From an uncultured bacterium (GTDB taxonomy: Bacteria > Desulfobacterota > DSM-4660 > Desulfatiglandales > CALKZT01): DNA of 41,363 bases. Numbering within the stretch: the first letter of the stretch is position 1; each line of letters begins with the position of its first letter. Positions 9,219 through 17,895 of the stretch are shown piece by piece. Location of the stretch: positions 1 to 41,363 of the forward strand of contig CALKZT010000063.1 of the NCBI GenBank assembly GCA_938002815.1, read 5' to 3'. Position numbers and translations under genes: made by a program. Below the pieces are notes generated by a model. That model had not been told where the DNA came from, made no database searches, and worked only from the letters and a program-made list of their open reading frames with translations.

Positions 9219-10249
9219 ATAGGCAAGAACAAAAATCACCGGAATATGTTAGAATTAGCAGGGCTTCAGCATTATCCATCGGTCTTATCAGCGGTTGGAT
9301 GTATAAATCCGCTGTTAATAGATGCGTAAATCTTCTGTTGCAGTATCCAGAAGGCTGTTTTGCTAACTGTGCTTATTGTGGCCTTGCAAGGCATAGGCCA
9401 TTCAAATACGAGGACAAGAGTTTTATCCATGTAGATTGGCCTGCATATCAATTAGACTTAATAATAGACGGAATAAACAAGGCTCCCGGCTATGTAAAGA
9501 GGTCGTGTATTTCAATGATTACCCACAAGAGGGCCTTTGAAGATACCTGTGTCATATTGGAAAGGCTGAAGACATATACCAAACTGCCAGTATCTGTGCT
9601 TGTTTCTCCCACTGTCTTAATGGAGGGGAACATAGAAAGGCTTAAAGGTTTCGGTGCAGATAAGATAGGTGTGGCCATTGACCTGGCCAATCCTGTCCTG
9701 TTCGATCAATACAGGGGCAAAGGGGTGAAGGGACCCCATAGGTGGGAGAGTTACTGGAAGACCTTTGAGGATGCCCTCTTGATCTTTGGTTACAAGAACG
9801 TAGGGATCCATCTCATGGTGGGCCTTGGAGAGACAGAGAGGGAACTCGTGGAGATAATCCAGAGGGTCCATGACTCTGGGGGCACGACCCATCTCTTCTC
9901 CTTCTTTGCTGAGAAAGGCTCCCTCTTGGAAGGGGTGCCACAACCCCAGTGGCCAAAATATCTGAGGGTTCAATTGGCAAGATATCTTGTGGAGTATGAG
10001 ATATCCTCGCTTGGGAGGATGAGCTTTGGAAACAGAAAAGAGATATTGGACTTTGGAATCCCCAAGGAACAGATCTTAGGGATAGTGGAATCAGGGATCC
10101 CTTTCATGACCACGGGATGTGAGGACGAAGGCCAGGTGAGCTGCAATCGGCCCTTTGGAAATTGTCTTCCTGGCCCAAAGCAGTGGAATTATCCCTATAG
10201 GCCTGACCCAGAGGAGATAGGGCTCATAAAAGAGGCCCTTTCCCTTTGA
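9215..10249 (+). CDS. Radical SAM protein, LipS2-like (lipoate sulfur insertion) candidate
   Basis: CFANCAYCGLARHR (CX3CX2C cluster motif); ATGA overlap with the lipoate ligase stop; downstream of a GcvH-like carrier. Confidence 0.8.
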   Translation: MNRQEQKSPEYVRISRASALSIGLISGWMYKSAVNRCVNLLLQYPEGCFANCAYCGLARHRPFKYEDKSFIHVDWPAYQLDLIIDGINKAPGYVKRSCISMITHKRAFEDTCVILERLKTYTKLPVSVLVSPTVLMEGNIERLKGFGADKIGVAIDLANPVLFDQYRGKGVKGPHRWESYWKTFEDALLIFGYKNVGIHLMVGLGETERELVEIIQRVHDSGGTTHLFSFFAEKGSLLEGVPQPQWPKYLRVQLARYLVEYEISSLGRMSFGNRKEILDFGIPKEQILGIVESGIPFMTTGCEDEGQVSCNRPFGNCLPGPKQWNYPYRPDPEEIGLIKEALSL

Positions 10250-10327
10250 TCGCTGAGAGATTATTCCTTGCCCCCATAGGTTAGGGTGCTTAAGATTTTT
10301 TCGTACTAAGATACCCGGGAGCTGAAG

Positions 10328-11611
10328 ATGGAGAATAAAGCAAGGCTTATCATAGGAGAGAAGGAGATTGGTCTCCCGATAATAGAGGGGACAGAAGGAG
10401 ATAAGGCCATTGATATTAGGGCTTTGAGGAGCCAGACAGGATATATCACCTACGATCCTGGCCTTGCCAATACAGGTGTCTGCAAGAGTTCCATAACCTA
10501 TATGGACGGAGAGAAGGGGATCCTGAGATACAGGGGGATTCCCATTGAGGAGCTCGCAGAAAACAGCACCTTTGTGGAGACCTCCTATCTGCTCATAAAC
10601 GGCAGGCTTCCTACCCAGAGGGAACTGAATGCCTTCTCTGTCATGTTAAACGACCATAGTTTAGTCCATGAGGACATGAGGCATTTCTTTGAGAACTTTC
10701 CCAGAAGGGCCCATCCCATGGGCATCCTATCTTCCATGGTAAATGCCTTGAGGTTTTTTTATCCTGAGCTCCCCGATGAGGAGGATGAAATCAACATTAC
10801 CTTTGCGAGATTGCTTTCCAAGGTAAGGACCATGGCAGCCATGTCTTACAAGATATCAAGGGGCCACAAGGTGGTCTATCCAAGGCATGATCTGAGTTAT
10901 CCTGCCAATTTCCTCAACATGATGTTCGACTCCCCTGTAAAACCTTACATCATAGATCAGGACAATGTGAAGGCATTGAATGTCTTTTGGATCTTACATG
11001 CGGATCACGAGCAGAACTGTTCCACCGCCGCTGTGAGGCTGGTTGGGAGTGCAAGGGTCAACCTGTATGCAGCCATATCTGCCGGTATATGCGCCCTTTG
11101 GGGCCCCCTCCATGGCGGTGCGAACCAAAGGGTGGTGGAACAGCTCCAGGAGATATACCGGCAAAACCTAAGTCCTAAGAGCCTCGTGGAAAAGGTGAAG
11201 AGGGAAAAGAATTTCAGGCTTATGGGCTTTGGTCATAGAGTTTACAAGACCCTTGACCCCAGGGCCAAGATTATGAAGGAGATGGCCCACAAATTGGTCT
11301 CAAAGCTCCCTGAAAGGGACCCCTTACTGGATATAGCCATGGAACTGGAAGATATTGCAATAAATGATCCATATTTCCGGGAAAGGAAGCTCTATCCCAA
11401 CGTGGACTTCTACAGCGGGATAGTACTCAGGGCCCTTGGGATACCTTTGAACATGTTCACTGTCATGTTTGCAATAGGCCGGCTCCCTGGGTGGATAAGC
11501 CAGTGGAAGGAGGACAGGGACGACCCAGAAAGCAGGCTTTACAGACCAAGGCAGATATATGTGGGCGAAAACCTGAGGCACTATGTGCCCATAAGGGAAA
11601 GAGGTTCATGA
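10328..11611 (+). CDS. gltA: Citrate synthase
   Basis: ILHADHEQNCSTAAVRLVGSARVNLYAAISAGICALWGPLHGGANQ, MGFGHRVYKTLDPRA, VDFYSGIVLRALGIP. Confidence 0.95.
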   Translation: MENKARLIIGEKEIGLPIIEGTEGDKAIDIRALRSQTGYITYDPGLANTGVCKSSITYMDGEKGILRYRGIPIEELAENSTFVETSYLLINGRLPTQRELNAFSVMLNDHSLVHEDMRHFFENFPRRAHPMGILSSMVNALRFFYPELPDEEDEINITFARLLSKVRTMAAMSYKISRGHKVVYPRHDLSYPANFLNMMFDSPVKPYIIDQDNVKALNVFWILHADHEQNCSTAAVRLVGSARVNLYAAISAGICALWGPLHGGANQRVVEQLQEIYRQNLSPKSLVEKVKREKNFRLMGFGHRVYKTLDPRAKIMKEMAHKLVSKLPERDPLLDIAMELEDIAINDPYFRERKLYPNVDFYSGIVLRALGIPLNMFTVMFAIGRLPGWISQWKEDRDDPESRLYRPRQIYVGENLRHYVPIRERGS

Positions 11612-11683
11612 GGTGCTGCCATGTATTTTCTGAAGGTAAGGCTGGAGAAAGGTCAGGGGGGTAGAACAAAAAAGAGCACCGTA

Positions 11684-12031
11684 ATGGGGCTATTGGAGTA
11701 CAAATCCCCTTTTTTGATGGTGGAGGATGACCTCTGGGTCCCTGAGTCGGACCTTTATGAAACAGAGGGCTCCTATGTTCTCAAGATCAATGTGGCAGGG
11801 GTAAAGAAAAACCATCTGGACCTGACCCTCTACGGGGATTCCTTGAGGATATCTGGAAAGAGGGTCCTGGATGATGAAGAGGTCTTAAAATATCATAAAT
11901 TAGAGATGAGGCAGGGACCCTTTGAGAGGAGGTTCAGGCTACCAGAGGATATAGATAGGGACTCCATCGAGGCGGTCCTCTCAGATGGTATACTTACCGT
12001 AAAGATGAAGAAGAGGGGCTCTAATAAGTAA
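11684..12031 (+). CDS. Hsp20/alpha-crystallin small heat shock protein (ORF track starts at 11621; ATG at 11684 is a plausible start)
   Basis: ESDLYETEGSYVLKINVAGVKKNHLDLTLYGDSLRISGKRV...FRLPEDIDRDSIEAVLSDGILTVKMKK. Confidence 0.85.
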   Translation: MGLLEYKSPFLMVEDDLWVPESDLYETEGSYVLKINVAGVKKNHLDLTLYGDSLRISGKRVLDDEEVLKYHKLEMRQGPFERRFRLPEDIDRDSIEAVLSDGILTVKMKKRGSNK

Positions 12032-12033
12032 GG

Positions 12034-14406
12034 GTGAACTGGGAACCTGAAACGGAGTTAGTGGAGATGGAGATGGAAGAAGGAGTAAGGAAGATACCAG
12101 AAGAGCTCCCCTTGCTACCCCTTAGCGATTCTGTGATATTTCCCAAGATGGTTGCACCTCTAGTGATAAAGGAAAAGGGGCACATCCAGCTCGTGGACGA
12201 GGCCCTGAAGGCAGAGAAGCTTTTGGCAGTCACCTTGCTCACAGAAAAGAAGAGGCCTAAGGCAAAGGAAAAACAGATAGAAGGCCTCTCCAAGTTTGGG
12301 ACTGCTTGCGTGATCCTGAGATTGAACAAGACAGAGGAAGGTACCGTGGTAGTGGTACAGGGCCTCCAGAGGATAGAGATCCTCTCCATAGAACAGCGTG
12401 AGCCCTACCTGAAGGTAAAGGTAGGGGAGGTGCAAGAGATACAGAGGAAAGGCAGACGTATAGATGCAATGTTTTTGAGCCTTTTAAACCTCTTTGAGGA
12501 GATAATAAAGCTCTCTCCCCATCTGCCCCAAGAGCTCCTCTCCATTGCCAAAGGTATAGAGCAACCCGGCACACTGGCTGATATGGTAACCTCTGTCCTC
12601 AATTTAGATATCCTAAAGAAGCAGGAGATCCTCGAGGCCCTGGATGTCAAGGAGAGGCTCAAAAAGGCCAGTCTGTTCTTAAACGAGGAGGCTGAGCTTT
12701 TGAGGATCAGCAAGAAGATCCAGGACGAGGTGAGAAAGGGTATAGACAAGAGCCAGAAGGAATATTACCTAAGGGAACAGCTCAGGGTGATCCAGAGGGA
12801 GCTGGGCCTTGAAAAAGAGGTGGCCACTGAGGTGGAGGAATTGAGGGCAAAGCTCCTAAAGAAGAACCTTCCTGAGCATGTGATGAAGGCAGCAGAGGAA
12901 GAGCTCTCTAGACTGGGCAAGATGTCACCCTCTTCTCCTGAATATATGGTATCTCGCACGTACCTCCAATGGATCCTGGATTTGCCCTGGACCCAATCCA
13001 CAAAAGACCGCATAGACCTCAGGACGGCAGAAAGGGTCCTAAACAAACACCATTATGACCTGGAAAAGGTGAAGAAGCGTATCCTTGAGTTCTTGGCAGT
13101 TAGAAAACTGAACCCCAACCACAAAGGCCCTATACTTTGCCTCGTAGGCCCCCCTGGAACAGGGAAGACCAGCCTGGGCCGCTCCATTGCAGAGGCCCTT
13201 GGCAGGAAATTTGTGAGGGTGAGCTTAGGTGGGGTAAGGGATGAGGCAGAGATAAGGGGGCATAGGAGGACCTATATCGGCTCGCTCCCTGGAAGGATCA
13301 TACAGGGCATGAAGAAGGCAGGTTTCAATAACCCGGTCTTTATGTTAGATGAGGTGGACAAGATAGGTTTAGATTTCAGGGGAGACCCTGCCTCTGCACT
13401 GCTGGAGGTCCTGGATCCAGAGCAGAATGTAAACTTCTCCGATCACTACCTGGAGCTGGAATTCGACCTCTCCAAGGTGATCTTTATTGCCACTGCCAAC
13501 CACCTGGACCCCATCCCCCCTGCCCTAAGGGACAGGATGGAGGTGCTGGAACTGAGTGGTTACACAGAGGAGGAAAAACTGCAGATAGCCCAGAGGTTTA
13601 TCATACCAAGGCAGAGAGAAGAACATGGCCTCACGCCAGACCAAGTGAAGATCCTTCCAGGTGCCATAAAGAAGATCATCAGGAACTATACTAGGGAGGC
13701 TGGGGTACGCAATCTGGAAAGGGAGATAGCCTCCATAATGCGTTCTGTGGCCAAGGATGTGGCAGCAGAAAAGAAGGTCACCCATGAGGTGACCCAAGAG
13801 AACCTCTCGGATTACCTGGGTAAACCCAAATATACCTTTGACCAGTTGGAGCGCTCTTCCAAACCAGGTGTGGCAGTGGGGCTTGCATGGACCCCCACAG
13901 GAGGAGATATCCTGTTTGTGGAGGCCACCTTGATGCCCGGGAAAAAGGAACTGGTACTTACAGGGCAGTTGGGTGATATCATGAAGGAGTCTGCAAGGAC
14001 GGCCTTGAGTTATTTAAAGTCCAACTATTCCTCCCTGGGGCTCTCTGAAACCTTGTTTGGGGACTACGATATACATGTCCATGTGCCGGCAGGGGCAGTC
14101 CCAAAGGATGGGCCTTCTGCCGGTATAACCCTCCTCACTGCGCTGGCAAGCCTTTTCAAGGCAAAGCCCATAAGGCCGAAACTGGCCATGACCGGGGAAG
14201 TAACCTTAAGGGGGATAGTATTGCCAGTGGGTGGGATAAAGGAAAAGGTCTTGGCGGCTATTAGGAGTGGGGTAAAGGAGGTGATCATCCCATACGAGAA
14301 CAAGAAGGACTTAGAGGAGATCCCCAAAAAGATAATCTCTCAAATAAAGGTCCATTTGGTAAAGGATGTATCAGAGGTCTTAAAGATCGCCTTGGACGGC
14401 TCTTAG
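12034..14406 (+). CDS. lon: ATP-dependent protease La (Lon)
   Basis: Walker A GPPGTGKTSLGRSIA; catalytic PKDGPSAGITLLTALASL; overall Lon architecture; GTG start. Confidence 0.97.
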   Translation: MNWEPETELVEMEMEEGVRKIPEELPLLPLSDSVIFPKMVAPLVIKEKGHIQLVDEALKAEKLLAVTLLTEKKRPKAKEKQIEGLSKFGTACVILRLNKTEEGTVVVVQGLQRIEILSIEQREPYLKVKVGEVQEIQRKGRRIDAMFLSLLNLFEEIIKLSPHLPQELLSIAKGIEQPGTLADMVTSVLNLDILKKQEILEALDVKERLKKASLFLNEEAELLRISKKIQDEVRKGIDKSQKEYYLREQLRVIQRELGLEKEVATEVEELRAKLLKKNLPEHVMKAAEEELSRLGKMSPSSPEYMVSRTYLQWILDLPWTQSTKDRIDLRTAERVLNKHHYDLEKVKKRILEFLAVRKLNPNHKGPILCLVGPPGTGKTSLGRSIAEALGRKFVRVSLGGVRDEAEIRGHRRTYIGSLPGRIIQGMKKAGFNNPVFMLDEVDKIGLDFRGDPASALLEVLDPEQNVNFSDHYLELEFDLSKVIFIATANHLDPIPPALRDRMEVLELSGYTEEEKLQIAQRFIIPRQREEHGLTPDQVKILPGAIKKIIRNYTREAGVRNLEREIASIMRSVAKDVAAEKKVTHEVTQENLSDYLGKPKYTFDQLERSSKPGVAVGLAWTPTGGDILFVEATLMPGKKELVLTGQLGDIMKESARTALSYLKSNYSSLGLSETLFGDYDIHVHVPAGAVPKDGPSAGITLLTALASLFKAKPIRPKLAMTGEVTLRGIVLPVGGIKEKVLAAIRSGVKEVIIPYENKKDLEEIPKKIISQIKVHLVKDVSEVLKIALDGS

Positions 14407-14939
14407 TCTCCAAATCTCTTAAGGTAAGATTCTAACCTGATCCCTGCCAGTATCTCCTTTCCGGCCACGGCCCTAAGCCTCTGTATCTCCCTTTTTCCTA
14501 AAAGGGAGAAGAGCTCTTCACAAAAAAAGTTTATGCAGAATTGGTCCCTGTAAATGAGGATACAACCTCCCTCTCCCAGGAAGGGGCAATACTCACCCCC
14601 CAAATTTGGCCTCATCTTCACACCCAAGAGCATATTTAGCGCAAGGCCATGGACTTCATACCAATCTCCGGCCTCGTACAAACAGCAACCTCCCTTTGGG
14701 CCATTGCCACAGCTCTTGCAGAATTCAAAGACCCCTGAAGTCTCAAAGGAGGCCAGAGTCCTTTTGTGAGAGGAGATGAACTCCTCTGCCAGGGCCAAAA
14801 ATATCTTGTCCTTTAAGATAGACTCACCCCTTTTGGCCAGGAATGCCTCTGCGCGGGAAAGCCTTTGGGACAAGGGGCCTATGCCCCCTGCCCTTAACCA
14901 ACTATGATCCTTGGTATCATCATGTGGTTGTGGGGACAT
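14403..14939 (-). CDS. YkgJ-like cysteine-cluster protein
   Basis: CKSCGNGPKGGCC...CPFLGEGGCILIYRDQFCINFFCEEL. The annotated start overlaps the upstream gene by 46 nt, so the true start may lie further in. Confidence 0.65.
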   Translation of the reverse strand: MSPQPHDDTKDHSWLRAGGIGPLSQRLSRAEAFLAKRGESILKDKIFLALAEEFISSHKRTLASFETSGVFEFCKSCGNGPKGGCCLYEAGDWYEVHGLALNMLLGVKMRPNLGGEYCPFLGEGGCILIYRDQFCINFFCEELFSLLGKREIQRLRAVAGKEILAGIRLESYLKRFGD

Positions 14940-16627
14940 ATGGAAGTGGGATTTTGGTATGCAGCCTCTGCAAAGGCAACTATGTATCTCCTGAGGTTCG
15001 GGAAAAAGACTATCTCATCCACAAAACCCCTCTGGGCACAGTAGATGGGCCTTGAATAGTCGTAATAGAGCTTTACCAGCTCGTTCATGGATTGGATCAC
15101 TGGTTCAAGAGGCCTTCCAGCATCCTTTTCCTTTACCAACCTCCTGGCATAGGTGGCCACTGCAGCCGTCTCCCCATGCATGACATAGATCTCGGTGGTG
15201 GGTGTGCCCAGGGTAAAGGCATTGTGGTTGTTTGCAGTGGGCCCACCCATAATATAGTGGGCAGCCGCTGTCCCTTTTCTTAGGACTATGCATATCATGG
15301 GCACATCTGTCTGCTCTATGGAGTATATGAGGGACTGGCCCAAACCCAAAAGTTCTGCCTTTTCCGCATAGTCGCCCACATCTATTCCTGTGGTGTCCTG
15401 AAACCAGACTATGGGCACCCTGTCCCTGCCACAGAGGGTAACGAATTCATTCATCTTGATGAGGCCCTGTCTGTAGAGCTTTCCACCAATCCCTTGATAT
15501 GGGGCATAATCAGGATAGTTGGCTCCCAAAAAACCTTGTCTGTTTCCTATGAACCCCACAAGGAGCCCGTTTATCTTTGCAAGGCCTGTATATACCTCAG
15601 GCCCATAGTCAGGCCTAAACTCCAAATGTTCACTGTTGTCAAATATCCTGGCTAGGACCTCGTCAAAGCTATAGCTCCTCTTTTGGTTAAAGGGGACTAT
15701 ATAGTTTAGGTCCTCACCACTGAACTTGGGTTCCTTTGGGGTATCCACCCTGAAAAACTCCAGGTCATAGGAAGGACACATGGACATGTATCTCTTGACC
15801 GCATCCAAGACCTCTTTCTCGGTATCGTAGACCTCCTTAAAAAAGCCAGTTTGGTTGTAGTGGATCCTTACACTCCCAGGAGGGACCTCTTTGTAGTGCC
15901 TTGTGGCCTCTATGATCTGCTCTGCCCCTTCCAGGTCGAAATAGCCCTTTGGGCTCATTCCACTCACGATACCCCCTCCGCCCACTGCCATATTGGCATC
16001 CTTGTGGGCTATGAGGATAGTGGGACTTATGGCCTGATATCCTCCCCCGGCAGGGTTTGTCCCATAAATCCCAGCTATTATAGGGACCCCAAGTTTTTCC
16101 AGCTCTGCATGCCTAAAAAAGGTGGTGCCGTTTCCCCTTCTATTGGCATAGACCTCCTGCTGCTCTGTGAGCTTTACACCACTACAATTTACCAGCCACA
16201 CAAGGGGGATATGTAGCCTCTTGGCCAGATCCGTAACCCTCAACTGATTGTCTGCCTGACCGGCTATCCAGGCCCCTGCCAGGACCTTGTTATCAAAGCC
16301 AGCCACCACAGCCCACTTTCCATTTATCTTGGCCAGGCCGTCTATTACCCCCGTAGTCCCTTCCTCATTGAACTGGGGATTATATAACGTGTGAAGGGGG
16401 CAGAAGGTCCCCGGGTCTATGAGATACTCTATCCTCTCCCATACGGTTAACTGACCCCTCTTGTGGATCTGCTCCTCAGGGATTCCGGCGGACTTTACCT
16501 TGGCTATGGCCTCCTCCACCTGCCTTTCCACCTCTTTTATATCCTTGTAATTCCCTAAATTGGCCTCCCTCTGTTTGTCCGTAAGTGGCTTACCTATGGG
16601 TTTCATATTCTGGAAATAGGGTCGCAT
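14894..16627 (-). CDS. gcdA: Glutaconyl-CoA decarboxylase alpha subunit (carboxyltransferase)
   Basis: 577-aa biotin-dependent carboxyltransferase; N-terminus MRPYFQNMKPIGKPLTDKQREANLGNYKDIKEVE and GIYGTNPAGGGYQAISPTILIAHKDANMAVGGGGIVSGMSPKG are GcdA-like rather than PccB-like; adjacent to a glutaryl-CoA dehydrogenase-like gene. Confidence 0.85.
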   Translation of the reverse strand: MRPYFQNMKPIGKPLTDKQREANLGNYKDIKEVERQVEEAIAKVKSAGIPEEQIHKRGQLTVWERIEYLIDPGTFCPLHTLYNPQFNEEGTTGVIDGLAKINGKWAVVAGFDNKVLAGAWIAGQADNQLRVTDLAKRLHIPLVWLVNCSGVKLTEQQEVYANRRGNGTTFFRHAELEKLGVPIIAGIYGTNPAGGGYQAISPTILIAHKDANMAVGGGGIVSGMSPKGYFDLEGAEQIIEATRHYKEVPPGSVRIHYNQTGFFKEVYDTEKEVLDAVKRYMSMCPSYDLEFFRVDTPKEPKFSGEDLNYIVPFNQKRSYSFDEVLARIFDNSEHLEFRPDYGPEVYTGLAKINGLLVGFIGNRQGFLGANYPDYAPYQGIGGKLYRQGLIKMNEFVTLCGRDRVPIVWFQDTTGIDVGDYAEKAELLGLGQSLIYSIEQTDVPMICIVLRKGTAAAHYIMGGPTANNHNAFTLGTPTTEIYVMHGETAAVATYARRLVKEKDAGRPLEPVIQSMNELVKLYYDYSRPIYCAQRGFVDEIVFFPNLRRYIVAFAEAAYQNPTSICPHNHMMIPRIIVG

Positions 16628-16638
16628 TACTCCCTCCC

Positions 16639-17802
16639 TTATTTGTTAGCCTTTCTGATGTCCAAGAGATCTTGGGCCACTATCCATTTGCAGATGTTAG
16701 CAGACCCTTCCACCATGAAGTAGGTGGGGGCATCCCTAAAGAAACGGGCCACAGGGTACTCTGTGGAGTAGCCGTAGGCACCGAAGATCCTCATGGCCAC
16801 CTGGGCTGCCTTCATGGCCACTTCCCCTGCCAGGTATTTGGCCTGGGCCACCTCAAAGGTGTTTCCAAGCATACCTTGGTCCTTCTGCCAAGCGGCCTTA
16901 TAGACCATAAGCCTTGCTGCCTCTATCTCGGCGGATACCTGTGCGATCATATCCTGGTTCATCTGAAAATGGCCTATGGGCTGGCCAAACTGACTCCTCT
17001 CCTTGGCATATTTTATCACTGCATCTAGGCAACCCTGGGCAAGTCCTACCCCACCTGCTGCGGCAGAAAGCCTTGTCTGATTTAGGGAACCAAAGACGAT
17101 CTTGGCCCCGTCCCCTGGTTTCCCCAGTATGTTTCCCTTAGGCACCTTGGTATCCTCCAGTATGATCTCCCCTGTAGGAGATGACCTTGAACCCATTTTG
17201 GGGAGCTCTGTGGTGGTAATGCCGTTAAAGTTCTTGGGCTCTATTACAAATGCAGATAGACCCCTCCCCCTGGCCTCCCTGTCTGTATAGGCGTAGAAGA
17301 TGAGCACATCTGCCACAGTGGCATTGGAGATCCATGTCTTGGCCCCGTTTATGACCCAGTAATCACCCTTGTCTACGGCAGTACTCTTCATGGACATGAC
17401 GTCGGACCCTGCATTGGGCTCTGTGATACCAAACCCCCCCAGATATTCAGCACTCACCAACTTGGGGATATACTTTTGCTTTAGTTCCTCACTCCCATAT
17501 CGAAAGATAGTAAAAGCACAACCCAGCTCCTGCATGTTTATCTGGACACGAAGGGAGCTGCTCACCCTTGCTATCTCTTCTGTGATGATCATTGCTGCAA
17601 GCCAACCCATGTTGTTGCCGCCGTATTCCTCTGGGATCACGGTCCCAAACAGACCCAGCTCACCCATGGGCTTTATCACCTCTTCGTAAGGAAAGTAGTG
17701 CTTTTCGTCCCATTCATCTGCATAGGGTGCAATCTTTTCGTTTGCAAAGTCCCTCACCATGTCCCTCAGCATCTGTAGTTCTTCTGACAAGGTAAAATCC
17801 AT
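16639..17802 (-). CDS. Acyl-CoA dehydrogenase, glutaryl-CoA dehydrogenase-like, probable non-decarboxylating type
   Basis: Acyl-CoA dehydrogenase motifs (GFGITEPNAGSDVMSMKSTA, RSQFGQPIGHFQMNQDMIA, FMVEGSANICKWIVAQDLL). Val precedes the presumed catalytic Glu. Confidence 0.85.
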   Translation of the reverse strand: MDFTLSEELQMLRDMVRDFANEKIAPYADEWDEKHYFPYEEVIKPMGELGLFGTVIPEEYGGNNMGWLAAMIITEEIARVSSSLRVQINMQELGCAFTIFRYGSEELKQKYIPKLVSAEYLGGFGITEPNAGSDVMSMKSTAVDKGDYWVINGAKTWISNATVADVLIFYAYTDREARGRGLSAFVIEPKNFNGITTTELPKMGSRSSPTGEIILEDTKVPKGNILGKPGDGAKIVFGSLNQTRLSAAAGGVGLAQGCLDAVIKYAKERSQFGQPIGHFQMNQDMIAQVSAEIEAARLMVYKAAWQKDQGMLGNTFEVAQAKYLAGEVAMKAAQVAMRIFGAYGYSTEYPVARFFRDAPTYFMVEGSANICKWIVAQDLLDIRKANK

Positions 17803-17895
17803 CTCTTCCTCCCTATATCTTATTTTTTTATGACCGAGACCAGGAGAATACCAGGACTTATATCCCAGAGACAGGTCTTTGACAACTAAAAATAT

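Noticed and set aside
14894-16627. Propionyl-/methylmalonyl-CoA carboxyltransferase annotation
   Set aside because: Longer protein with GcdA-type N-terminus, beside a glutaryl-CoA dehydrogenase-like gene; glutaconyl-CoA decarboxylase alpha fits better.
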